DNA from: Collodictyon triciliatum
Lineage: Eukaryota; CRuMs
Length of the DNA: 40,037 nucleotides
Reading direction: 5' to 3'
NCBI GenBank assembly: GCA_043381765.1
Contig: JBHJMP010000335.1
Span: 1-40,037, forward strand
Shown one piece after another: positions 25,496-37,300 of the stretch. A program made the position numbers and the translations under genes. Within the stretch, counting starts at the first letter, position 1. Every line of letters begins with the position of its first letter. The notes beneath the pieces were generated by a model that was not told the DNA's origin, did not search any database, and saw only the letters and a program-made list of their open reading frames with translations.

Positions 25496-27316
25496 ATGAA
25501 CCCACCCGCGAGCGGCCCGGCGTCCGAGAAGGAGCAGCACCTCTACAAAGTCGTCTTTCTTGGTGACTATGCCTGCGGGAAGACTTCGCTGATCAGGCGC
25601 TACGTCGAGGGCNNNNNNNNNNNNNNNNNNNNNNNNNNNNNNNNNNNNNNNNNNNNNNNNNNNNNNNNNNNNNNNNNNNNNNNNNNNNNNNNNNNNNNNN
25701 NNNNNNNNNNNNNNNNNNNNNNNNNNNNNNNNNNNNNNNNNNNNNNNNNNNNNNNNNNNNNNNNNNNNNNNNNNNNNNNNNNNNNNNNNNNNNNNNNNNN
25801 NNNNNNNNNNNNNNNNNNNNNNNNNNNNNNNNNNNNNNNNNNNNNNNNNNNNNNNNNNNNNNNNNNNNNNNNNNNNNNNNNNNNNNNNNNNNNNNNNNNN
25901 NNNNNNNNNNNNNNNNNNNNNNNNNNNNNNNNNNNNNNNNNNNNNNNNNNNNNNNNNNNNNNNNNNNNNNNNNNNNNCTTTGCTCGGTTTCGAATGAATA
26001 TGTTGTAGGTGTTGACTTTGCCGTGAAAAACATGGAGTGGAACGATCAGACTTCAGTCAGTCTCCAAGTAAGTACACCTCATCGTCCAAGTAGAGCTAGT
26101 AATGCCTTGGTTCTTTTACATAATCCCTTTGCATCCCAAGAATTTTTTCATTCCCTCGTTCCCTTCAAAAAGAAAAAGAAAGAGAGAGAAACATATCCTT
26201 ATTTATTTAATATACTTATCACATGATCTTTCATTTTTCATCTTAGCTTTGGGATGTAGCTGGCCACGAGAGATTTGGTTGTATGACATCTGTTTACTAC
26301 AAGTATGCCATAGCTGCTGTCATAGGTATTTTGTTTTTGTTTTTGTTTTTCTTCGAGAAAAGTTTAGCTTGTAAAGATCCTTCGATTCTTTTTCACGTTC
26401 ATTCGCTGTTTCCAATAAGTCAAATTGGCTCTTGCTTGAAAGTCCTTGAAATATTTTTAATATTATTTTTCCACCTATAACGTCACTTTCTAAACATTTT
26501 ATTTAACAGTGTATGACCTCTCTAGACCTGCCACATTCGATGCTGTCACGAAAGTAATCCCAATCACACACATACAAAACATAGCCTTGGATTATTCCGC
26601 AACATAGTGTTAAGCAGCAAAAGATTGGTTTCATTCATCAAGAGTTGTCCAAAACTTCGTCAACAATAACAAAATAATCATATCATAGTGGCGTGAGGAC
26701 CTTAACAGCAAGGTTGTTCTATCTAATGATGAGCCCATCCCTGTTCTGCTTTTGGCAAACAAGGTTTGTCTTTTGCTCATATTTCATCTCCAAAAGTAAT
26801 ATCAATCTTTTTCCCTATTATTATCAATACGTTGTCATCGACTACACATATTATTCAGTGTGATATTCCAAATTCACCAATCGACGAGGAAATGTTGAAT
26901 CAATTCGTCGCAGAGAATGGATTCGTTGGTTGGTTCCCGACGTCAGCAAAGGACAACCTCAACATAGGTAATTCCACTGTGTCTACTTAATTTTTGTAGC
27001 TGCTCTTTTTTTCCTCTTGTTTTTTTAATTACTATGTTTCCCGTTCAAAGAGTTTTTTTTTTTATCACATACTCCTTCTTTATATAGTGCATTTCTTTTC
27101 TGTGTTCCTAATAGAGGAATCCAAAAGAATGGAGAACAATAATCCAGGTGCTGATGCTTTGATGTCCTCCCTTTAGACAAAGCTATGAGTTTCTTGGTGG
27201 AGAAAATCCTCGTTGTTGCCAAGCAAAACATAGTTGAGCAGCCCAAAGACACTGCAGACCTTGTCAGCACCCCGAACGCGGAAGAAAACAAGGGAGGCAA
27301 TAGCAGCTGCTGTTAA
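25496..27316 (+). CDS. Rab32-like small GTPase
   Basis: Rab32-family GTPases direct traffic to lysosome-related organelles and mitochondria-ER contacts. Exons: 25496-25612 (runs into a gap), 26009-26067, 26247-26325, 26510-26553, 26689-26763, 26859-26967, 27177-27316. Motifs: P-loop GDYACGKTS; switch I lost in the gap; VDFAVKNMEWND; switch II LWDVAGHERFG; SKVVLSNDEPIPVLLLANK plus CD (base binding); FVGWFPTSAKDNLNI (G5); C-terminal SSCC for double geranylgeranylation. The SKV...ANKCD and GFVGWF segments are the Rab32/38 signature. The residue equivalent to Ras Gln61 is His, which in Ras lowers GTP hydrolysis. Codons are intact and all phases agree, so it is not a pseudogene. Confidence 0.92.
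25613..25977. other. Assembly gap (365 N)
   Basis: Run of N covering the end of exon 1, the switch I region and the first intron of the Rab32-like gene. Confidence 0.95.
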
Positions 27317-28038
27317 AACAAATGTCAAAAAGAAGAGAGAGAGAGAGAGAGAAAAAAAAGCAGACTTTGAATCACATTTTTTTTCTTCGACTTCTTTATC
27401 AGAATTGCTAGTTGTTTCTCAATCTTTTCCAAACTCATGAAAAAAATGAAGAAAAAAAAAAAAGAATGAGACCGGAACGAGAACAATTCAGCAAACAAAA
27501 GCATGTTGACACACAGAAAAAGAAAAGACTTACTTCTTGGCTTGTTTATTCCAAATATCTTCTACCCTTCATTCCTTAACCCCCTTCATCCATATCCCTC
27601 GCCTATCTCACAAAAAAGAAAGAAAGAAAAAACAGAGGAATCAATCTGCTTATGAAAACCTAACGCTTTAATCAACCCTCTACAGACGTTCCCAACAACT
27701 CATTTTAAAATAAAGAGACACAATTAAGAAGTTCACTCTATATTTCATTTCTATCTCAAGAAGGGGAAACAAAACCAACCGTTCATATTAACATTGTCGC
27801 GGCTCGACAGCAGCGTGCTTGTTGACCTAGGAAGATGACTAACTGTGCAATTTTTATATTGCAAAACCACATCAAATCCACATCACTAGTGTTTCTTTAC
27901 GGATGTGAGTATGTTAGTTGGTGCTGTAGAAGCGCTTGCTATACATATGCTCTACCCTTCGAGCTTTGTGGAGACGCATTCATTTGGTTTAGCCCATGGC
28001 ACCATCGATTATATTTTATTACGACGAGGAGGAATCGG
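27317..28038. other. Convergent intergenic region
   Basis: Shared 3' flank of the plus-strand Rab gene and the minus-strand methyltransferase gene. It is A-rich, with short GA repeats near 27337-27352. I see no gene. Confidence 0.5.
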
Positions 28039-29970
28039 TCATTTTCGTGTCAGAACCATCACCCGAATATCTTCACAGCGAAAGACAGGATCGAGTTTAT
28101 CCAAAGACATCTGTGAAAATCCGGAGGCAATATGTGAAATGCATTTGGGGTATATAAAGTTTAGGAAGGAAAACAGAGTCAACAATGATCTATTTATCGA
28201 ATTGAGTCACTAAATCGCTCACAAATGAATGATATACAACTCTTAAAGGAAATCGAATGATTATATCTAAAATAAACCTGGACGATTTCAAACTGTTCTG
28301 CCATTGGCTTAAAAAAGACTTCATCTTCGATTGAGCCGCGCATTTCATGGGCCAGTATAATCTATCAAAGACAATGCCTTTAACAAAAAGAACAATTATT
28401 ATTTGGGGTTTGGGTAGTGAGGTCACACATTATAGGTGGCATTAGATGGGCTTGTTCTTACTTTTGTGTTTGGCTTTGCGAGGTCAATGAGAGACTTCTT
28501 TAGCAACTCGATGCTCATTTTATGATAGGTTACATCTGCCCCAATAATAACGTCGATAGGCTGAGGAAATTCAGAGATATCTTCACCCCTTTTATTTTCA
28601 CGAAGTGTGCAATATGATTAAAAGTTTTGAACCGCACAGTATGCATATTAATTTTGCTGTATATATATGTATTTGAGCCGTTATTTGCTTATTTTCAGGA
28701 TGTAAAGCATATACCAGAAAAGTGTCTTTGGAATGACATTTGAACCCTCCTTACAGTGTTCACGGACGTTTTGAGAGAGGAGAGGAATCATCTCCGATAA
28801 ATCCGTCAATATGATTTCGTGGTCTGGATACCATTGAGTCAGTTAAATTGTAGTAAAAAACTGGCTTTTTATTTTTTTATTGTTACTAATATATTTGAGA
28901 ATAAAACAATATTATTAAACTTAGAAATAGAGATAATGATGAGGAATGTTATATTTTTAAAAGAATTAAATTAGGGAACATATATGGGCTATTCTTGGTA
29001 TTGTATCAATTTACCGGCGCCTAATAAGTGAGATAGGACAATCCCAACCAACCCGCAACCACTTCCAAGTTCAAGTATTCTCCTTTGACCTCTTATTTTT
29101 AGGATATTGTTTGTGATATGAGTTGATTATCTGTCTAAAATAATGTTATTGAACCAGCCATAATTTGGCTTCATGAACCAAAGATGAATGACTTACTGAA
29201 AAATATCCAGATTATGTTCGAGAAACTTTGCTAAAACAACTGCCTAAATTATGTTCAACATATTTACAGATTACTTATTCTCGATATGAACGTTTTGTTC
29301 CGTGACACAATTATTTTTTTAAAAAAAGTACTATGATTCAAATGTAGATTTCTAATAAAAAAAAAACACTCGCAAATGTGTTTCATAGAACCAGTATTCA
29401 AGTATTTACACTGTCCCAAACTGTTCCGCCCGAGTATCCAGCCAGAGTTTGATGGAGTGATGGCTTTTGACATATCTTAATTTTATCTCCGTCTTTGGTT
29501 TCATATCGATAAAAGTCTTGCCCCATCCTCGACCGTCGAATCCACCGCTGGTGGCATGATTTGATTATAGGGTATGAAAAATAATGATAGGAATGATAGG
29601 AATGATAGGAATGATAGGAATGATAGGAATGATAGGAATGATAGGAATGATAGAAATGATAGGAATGATAGGAATGATGGGAATGATGGGAATGATAGGA
29701 ATCGGCAAAAGAATGTAAGAGAAGATTTATAATAGACGGAACCTTGCTTGTCAAACCATGACGCCTAGACTCCACCACAGTCTCCTGGAAAGTGTCTAGG
29801 TCCTGCTTCGGCTATGATCCCACAAGCCATGAAAACGCAGCCACACAAAACAAAACAAAAAAAAAAAAACAGAGTTCGGAAGAGCACCAGTCCTTTATCT
29901 TATGAGGCGAGAAAGAGCAAAGCGAAGCAATCAATCGAAGAAAACAACAAACCCATAAGGTGGCCTCCAT
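28039..29970 (-). CDS. METTL21-like protein-lysine methyltransferase
   Basis: Nine exons: 29970-29953, 29811-29743, 29547-29410, 29243-29197, 29082-29015, 28823-28755, 28588-28462, 28361-28278, 28110-28039, about 229 residues. This is a seven-beta-strand SAM-dependent enzyme of the METTL21/VCP-KMT group, which methylates lysines on chaperones or elongation factors. Motifs in order: GYSGGTVWDSAVVLAKFLE, SAM-binding motif I ILELGSGCGLVGIVLSHLLG, HEIILTDLSEMIPLLSQNV, IDVIIGADVTYH, LAHEMRGSIEDEVFF and the C-terminal strand RVMVLTRK. The junction 28755/28588 is one base out of phase with GT-AG placement; an extra G in a four-G run would repair it. The first exon (six codons) is a plausible but unsupported start. 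Intron 2 carries a nine-base tandem repeat. Confidence 0.85.
29578..29700. repeat. (AATGATAGG)n minisatellite in an intron
   Basis: About thirteen copies of a nine-base unit with a few substitutions, inside intron 2 (29742-29548) of the methyltransferase gene. Units abut directly without spacers. Confidence 0.95.
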
Positions 29971-30277
29971 CGCCTAATGACTAAAGACAAGCCTTAAAGC
30001 GATCGCGTGTTCCTTATCTCTTACCTAGCTTTAGTTTACATATATAAAGGGCGCTCTGGCTCTACCTGAGTCTTGGTCGTCGAACAACAAACGCAAGGAA
30101 CATGAATGCGAAGGCAACTTAAACACCCGCGTTTGACAGGAGACATACATAAATGCGACATCATTTCCTTCTTCATGTGCTTATAAACCCTCAGGCCTAT
30201 CAAGGCGTAAAGAGAAGCAAAGATACCCAAGAAAGCAGCCTAATGACAGAATTACTTTTTATGAGCACAGACTTCAT
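29971..30277. other. Spacer with TATA-like word
   Basis: 307 bases between the start of the methyltransferase gene and the stop of the kinase-like gene upstream on the same strand. A TATATAAAGG word at 30041-30050 is identical to the one at 3878, but no plus-strand gene follows it. Nothing else is recognised. Confidence 0.4.
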
Positions 30278-31771
30278 TCACGGCAAAGTATCTGGTGCGC
30301 TGCCGCTGTGCAGCTGTGCCGCGTATGCTATCATGTGGATGCCCATCTTTGCGAGGAACATCCTGTCCACCGCTTTCAAGCCGGAATCCTCAGAGTCCAC
30401 GTCGAGGCGGTGGAAAAGATGCTCCAAGACATGATAAGGGAAGTTTTCGGGCCGGGGTTTGCTTGGGTACGCCAGAACGTACTGCTCAAGAACCCAAGCG
30501 CGGGCGCCGTCGGAGGGCTTTGGGAGCTGCATAGGCGACAACAAAGCCATTTCATTCTCGTTACTAGAGGCTGATGCGGACCGGCTTGTGTCTCCAAAGG
30601 ACTCTGCACTTTCCGAGTACTTCTGTACAGGGATGAGTTGGTGATTCGGTGAGAATGCCAGAGGCAACAAAGGGGAAAGAGATGAATCGGAGGCTGCGGG
30701 GATGCTTTCTGATGGCCAGTCGGGTGGGGGTGGGACAAAGTGCGAAGAGCTGACCGCATCCAATCCAAAAGCCGAAATAATTTGGTTGTATGCATCACGA
30801 TACCAGAGGGCCATGGGTGATACTGCTTGCTCATCTTGCAACCCTTCTCTTGTTGGTCGTCGAAAGGCATCGACGATTTGGCGGAGTGTGAGGTGGTAAC
30901 AGGCAGCTACTTTGATAAGCATTGTAGTGATTCGCAATGTCATCATAGCATTTGGTGGCAACGGCAAGTTATGGGCTTTGAGAATCTCAATGTCATCGCG
31001 CACATTCAGCCGAAGTATATAGCGGATTATATCCAAATCGAAAGGGACATCGACTGCAGGCCAGTCTACCCATGCGAAAGCATCTTCCATCACACTTGGG
31101 TCTGCCAAAACGCTGGGTGGAGGGAGAACAAACTCATGGTCGATAGGTATCAGATTCAGGCCTGAGTGTTCTTTCGATGTTGTAGATGAAGGCTTCTGTG
31201 TTGTATACTTTGAGCTGATAAGAATGTTTCCTGTGTTTCTGTCCAGATTTGCCAGGCGCAGATCCAACAACGCAATCCTGTGTACAGACTCTGGGCTAAA
31301 CAAATGGCTCGCATAATCCTCACTGATTCCTTCATTCGACACAAACTCCATCCCGAGAACAAGCTCTCTATCGCCCACAGCTCCATCAGGACCGAGCGGA
31401 GGCTGCGCAAGGGCGGGTAATCTGACAAGACTCTGCTCTCCGTTTGATTGTGTGGGATACTCAATGGCCGACACAGAGCGAATGTCGATAGCCTTCAACT
31501 CGGGAGTGGAGTATCCCAGCAGCTGCTCTTTTGTTCCCTGCATCAGTTCGCCGCCGAGTCTGCGAACAGAAAGCAGAAAAGTTCGGGGCACTCCAGCGAA
31601 GTGGTCGTGGTCCAGCAGATACGCTGCCAACTCGCGGAAAACACCGGACCCGGCCGCAAAGCCGTCTCTCATCCCAGCTGCCTCTTGCGACGCAGGTTTG
31701 TAGACGGCCACAGGACGATACCGTGTGCGAGCCCTCAGAGCGAGACGAGGTCGATCAGGCGTAGGATTGGG

Positions 31772-31827
<56 letters not shown>

Positions 31828-32065
31828 CGGGCATGCTTCTTGCAGTCCCTTCCTCTCGCTGCACAAGAACATACACGCCCGATGTTCCTCCTTGCAGACG
31901 GCGCAGTTCGCATCGCTGAAAGTCAACTTCTGCGGGGTTGTTGATGGGCTCGTCCAGCTTCAAGGCGCCCAGGTCTGCAGTGATGTCGTGTCGCAGGCTG
32001 ATCCAAAAGTCGTCTGGGGTCTGATCCAGCATCATTGGCGAGCCAGACGCTTCAATACGCAGCAT
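30278..32065 (-). CDS. PI3/4-kinase-fold protein (PI4K-gamma-like)
   Basis: Single exon, 595 residues. It resembles the plant PI4K-gamma/ubiquitin-like-domain kinases and related type II PI4K folds, some of which phosphorylate protein rather than lipid. Motifs: GGTSGVYVLVQ (nucleotide loop, ~60), RPVAVYKP with the ATP-binding Lys (~120), FRELAAYLLDHDHFAGVPRT, VHRIALLDLRLANLDRNTGN (catalytic loop, ~265-285), and LIPIDHEFVLP as the metal-binding motif, here Asp-His-Glu where relatives have Asp-His-Gly. FAWVDWPAVDVPF and the helical TLRITTMLIKVAACYHLTL complete the fold. Between the nucleotide loop and the ATP lysine is a run of about 20 serines encoded by a GAT/ATC trinucleotide repeat. The C-terminal ~150 residues are Ser/Pro-rich then helical, with no known domain. 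No ubiquitin-like domains are seen. Confidence 0.82.
31772..31826. repeat. Coding (GAT)n microsatellite
   Basis: About 18 GAT units on the plus strand, read on the minus strand as a poly-serine tract within the kinase-like protein. Length variation would change the protein without breaking frame. Confidence 0.95.
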
Positions 32066-32934
<869 letters not shown>

Positions 32935-33522
32935 TTATTGGACCGGTCGCTTCTTCTTTGCTTTTGGGGTTGGTGACTCGGAGGCGCTGGGGTTCTGCTG
33001 GGCATTTGCACCTTCGTCGCCGCTCTCTTCGCCGTCCTGCTCGATGTCATTATCGTGTGCAGCAGCCACTAAAGAGCGCATGGAAAAAAAAAAAAAAAAA
33101 GAAACAAGTCGAAACAAGAGAAAGAAAAGAAACAATAATAAGAGAAGAAGGCTTAGGTGAAGGAGTGAGCTTGCCTTGTGCAGTGTTACTTTGTAGTGGT
33201 GAAATGATTAAACGATTCTTTTGCCGGTCTTATTTTATTAATTGCCTTTTATTATATTTCTATCTTCCTATCTGTTTACCTCTTCATATCGGTTTTATTA
33301 TAGTTTTCATGTGAATGGCTTACGCGCAACCGCGGCGTCACCCATGGCGCTGTGAATCGCTTCAATGCTTATCCGCTTCATCTCCTTGAGCGCATCGATC
33401 AGCGGATCCTCCACTTGTTGGGAGTCGTGTCTTAATGTTGTTTGAGGCGCCGATCCTACCGCCACATGAACATCATTGCTCCAGCCCGAGCCCAGATTCC
33501 ACTTTGCCTCGAGATTGGCCAT
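32935..33522 (-). CDS. Small acidic-tailed protein, possible GON7 subunit
   Basis: Two exons, 33522-33324 and 33068-32935, join in phase to give 110 residues. The N-terminal half carries VHVAVGSAPQTTLRH, then VEDPLIDALKEMKRIS and an Ala-rich helix. The C-terminal half is disordered and acidic (NDIEQDGEESGDEGAN) and ends in a Lys-rich KAKKKRPVQ. The order (SAP plus strand, DP..AL..M helix, acidic stretch, basic end) and the length resemble animal GON7, the fifth KEOPS subunit that supports tRNA t6A synthesis. The similarity is weak and GON7 is a fast-evolving, partly disordered protein, so this could be an unrelated small nuclear protein. Gene structure itself is well supported by phase and splice signals. 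Confidence 0.6.
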
Positions 33523-34005
33523 GGCCTAACGCCTTCTTTGTGTGATCTGCTTCCTTGGTCTTTCGGGCGCCAGAGAAGCACGAGGAACATATGTCGGTGG
33601 CGTTTTGCTCTGTTTCAACTTAATATGTAACAGTAATGATTGTATTGCGTGGCATTTTCACTATTGAGAGTGTATTGTAGATATAAATGGAAGATATTTG
33701 AGATGTTTACTTTAATTTCCGCATATATATTGTGATACATATATTTTGGGACACCATTTTTTTCGGCAGATAGCCTCTTTCGTATAAATCATAAACGCAT
33801 CGTGATCATCAAACAAAAAACCAAAAAAACCAAAAAAACCAAAAAAACCAAAAAAACCAAAAAAACCAAAAAAACCAAAAAAACCAAAAAAACCAAAAAA
33901 ACCAANNNNNNNNNNNNNNNNNNNNNNNNNNNNNNNNNNNNNNNNNNNNNNNNNNNNNNNNNNNNNNNNNNNNNNNNNNNNNNNNNNNNNNNNNNNNNNN
34001 NNNNN

Positions 34006-34051
<46 letters not shown>

Positions 34052-34312
34052 AAAAAAACAAAAAAAAAACAAAAAAAAACAATATAGGAATAAAAACAAT
34101 TTAGATATTAATTAACCAATTCATGAAGTTGGCAAATCCATATTCAAATGCTTGCACACCATAGCAATGCCGCAATCCACTTTCCTGCTATCATAGGTAC
34201 TTGTTTCTCACGCATGTATAGGGGTGAAAAAAATGAAAAAAAAAAAAAAAGACGGAAGGCAAAACAGGTGTTTTTATTATTTTATTTTATCGAACGATAA
34301 GTCCGATGGTTT
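33523..34312. other. Intergenic region with repeat-bounded gap
   Basis: 5' flank of the small acidic protein gene and 3' flank of the channel gene. It contains the CCAAAAAAA repeat, a 100-N gap and a long poly-A. No gene is seen. Confidence 0.6.
33821..34050. repeat. (CCAAAAAAA)n minisatellite, gap and poly-A
   Basis: Nine-base units from 33821 run into a 100-N gap (33906-34005). About 45 A residues follow. The gap was evidently caused by the repeat, and its 100-base size is probably a placeholder. Confidence 0.9.
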
Positions 34313-37300
34313 TCAGCTTTGTGGGATGTGGACCACATCAACCGCCACTAAGCTTTCGCCTTCTTCCTTGAGAAATGTGCCTCCAGCACGACTTGGTTGC
34401 CATGCAGCGCGCACCTTCTCTTGCTCGATGGTGAATCCCATTCTCACAAAGTAGTGCAAAACAGAAAGAGCTGAATCCCGATTCTTGCCCTTTAGTTTTC
34501 CAGGAAGTAGTTGATATGGAACTAGTTGTTCTAATTCATTGTTACCTTCATCTTCTCCATAGCTGTGCCCTTCTCCAAGTTTGGTCTTTGTTGAAAAGCA
34601 TGCAGCAGAAAAGATACACACAAAAAAAAAAAAAAAAAATTAGAAAGGAACAGTAGCAAACCATATGGCCTACAATCTCTTGTTTCACCCAGCTTCACAA
34701 TAAACTCATGTCAACTCAAATATGCATCTGGTGCGCACCTTACACCATTCGTCATGAATACACTCCGATAAGATCTCGAGCAATGGCAAGAAACTCTTAA
34801 TTTTAGGGTCTTTACACGATATTTTGGGTACCTCAGGATTGTAACGTGGAGGAAGCTTGCTCTAGTGACAAAAGGAGAGGAAAAATAAGAGATGAATTAA
34901 ATTCAAACGGAAGGATACTAAAACACATCATAATTCATGTTAATACATAATATTTCAATTTCGATGAATTTTTCACTTTGTATTCATCCATCGAAACGTA
35001 ATCAAATTTGAATCCATTGTTGGTATTAGGTCCTTTGATAGTATATCCCCATTGTAGAATCAAGGAAACAACCTAGTGGATGGCTCTGGTTGACTTTCTG
35101 TCGCAGTGTTATTTTATATTCACATTTTTTGTATGTTTTTTTTATATACTCACTACCTGTAAAGAAAAGATAATGAAAGTGAAAACAATTACGTAAAAGA
35201 AATGCGACTTACTTTTCTGGCAATATTTCGGTCACAACTTTTTTCCTTAGCACCCAAAGTCCAAAAAGGAGCGAGGTGAGGATGAATTTTGTTTGCGTGG
35301 TCCTTCATCTCTCCGTATCTGTATTATTAAAAGTTCGATAGGGTAAATTAAAAACATAAAGTAATCCAAAATAGCTTCTGAATTCTATATTCATTTGAAT
35401 AATCACGATTTATTCGTGTAAACAATATTAATATATTTATTTACTCATCAAATGATTTTCAAAGATGACAACATACCTCCAACCATCAAACAATTTTCTG
35501 TAGACCCACAAGTCATGAATACATTTTGCAATAGATTCTTGATGCTTATCGACTATGTGAACCATTTTATTAGATATTCCTTTTAATGACATCGGCTTGG
35601 GCCTAAAATTGGCAATAAGTTCCTCCTAGAAAAAATTTAATATAGTCATTACCCTTAAACACATAAGGATTGTATATCTCTGTAAAATTATAAATAAATA
35701 CCAGTGTTTTTTTCTGTTCAAAAAATCCAATGACAACGCAATAACTAATGATGCTAAAGTGTAAAACCTTGGTAACTTTCTTAACGCATGATGGCGGGAA
35801 GATACTCATAATTTTATCTACTTCACCTTGTAAATCACTATGTGTGTATATTCCCAATCTATCCGGGTGATTTTCTAAATGATCCCTATGAATATGTTCC
35901 CCGTTTTCGTTGAATTCATAAAAGAGAAAAAAAAAAGGATAAAAATACTAAGAAGCATACAAATTTTGACCTACTCATCTACTCTGAAAAAGGAATGAAA
36001 AACAAGAATAAAGCTTGCATTTGAATTTCCTTGACAAGTGATTCCCCTGTAATCATGATCATTTCCTGATCCTCATATTTGCTAGCATAATTAATCAACT
36101 CCATGACTGTAAACTTTGATATTTTTTCAGGTTCTTTCACCGCAAGTTCCTTTTTTTAAAATTACAAACGTATATATTAAAATCGATGTATGATTCATTT
36201 GTATTCTTAAGAAATTTATTCGCCTTTCTCGATTCTGACTTTTTCCAGTATTGTATGAAAAATGACGCCGAAATAAATAAATAAATAAATAAAATCAACT
36301 GACCTTCATGCTCTTCATAAATCTATCGTAAGCACTTGTCTTTCCTTTCTTTTGTACCAAAGATTCTCGAAATGAGTAATAGTTCTTCATACGAGTCAAA
36401 ATTCTTTTCACCTATTAGGTATAATAAAGAGATTAGGGAAAATTTGGAGGCACCGCGCCATACTTGAAAATTAATTTTCCACATGTTTGTTTACATACCT
36501 GGTCGTGAGTGGAAAACTTTGTGAGGGGCTCTACGACCATTCTGGACGCCCATAATGATTTGAGCCACACTCTCACAAGCTGATTAATTGTGATGGAGGA
36601 TAGATGAATGTACAAGTGATCGGCTAAAACGGCATCACTAATACTCTCACAAATCAACAGCATCGACTTTTCCGCAAGTTTTGCGATGTCAATTTTATGA
36701 CCCGATGCATTTTCAAATACCTGTAAAAAAATAAATAAATCCAATTTACAATCCTATCCATGCACTTTAACACAGGTTACATGATATAACTGTGTTTAAT
36801 TTTATCTTTGTAGATTCGATATATCATCGATGAATAAATCTATCAGATGAAAATAAAAAGTACGTCGGGTAATATTTGTTTATATTCGCGAGGGACCAAG
36901 CTCAATTGGTTTTTTGCATCGTTCGAAAAATGTAGTAAATAGGATTCTTTAAACAATTGAAACAAATATCTGTGGTCAATTATGTTTGACTTTACTACCA
37001 ACATCTATAATAATGGATGATTTTAGGAATGCAATATACACGTTATTCACGCCAAACAACCACAAATACATACCTTAAATCACTGTAAGGTGGTGTAATC
37101 CCACATCTTACATAAGGAGAGAAGAATGACATAAATATTGATTATAAACAACATATACTGTTAAAAGAAAACAGCTGCATTTACCTTTATGTTCTTTTCC
37201 ATAAGTATCTTCGCCAGATCGGCCTCCTCTTTAGACCCCTGGTCTGATGGTATTAGCACAATAAATTCTCCCTAATGAACCAGTATCGTCAAATAATTAC

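Noticed and set aside
29578-29700. Regular repeats resembling a CRISPR array
   Set aside because: Nine-base units abut with no unique spacers, within a eukaryotic intron. It is a minisatellite.
31735-31926. Frame with a poly-histidine run (minus) or poly-aspartate run (plus)
   Set aside because: Alternative readings of the (GAT)n tract inside the kinase-like coding sequence. The poly-serine frame is the one embedded in conserved motifs.
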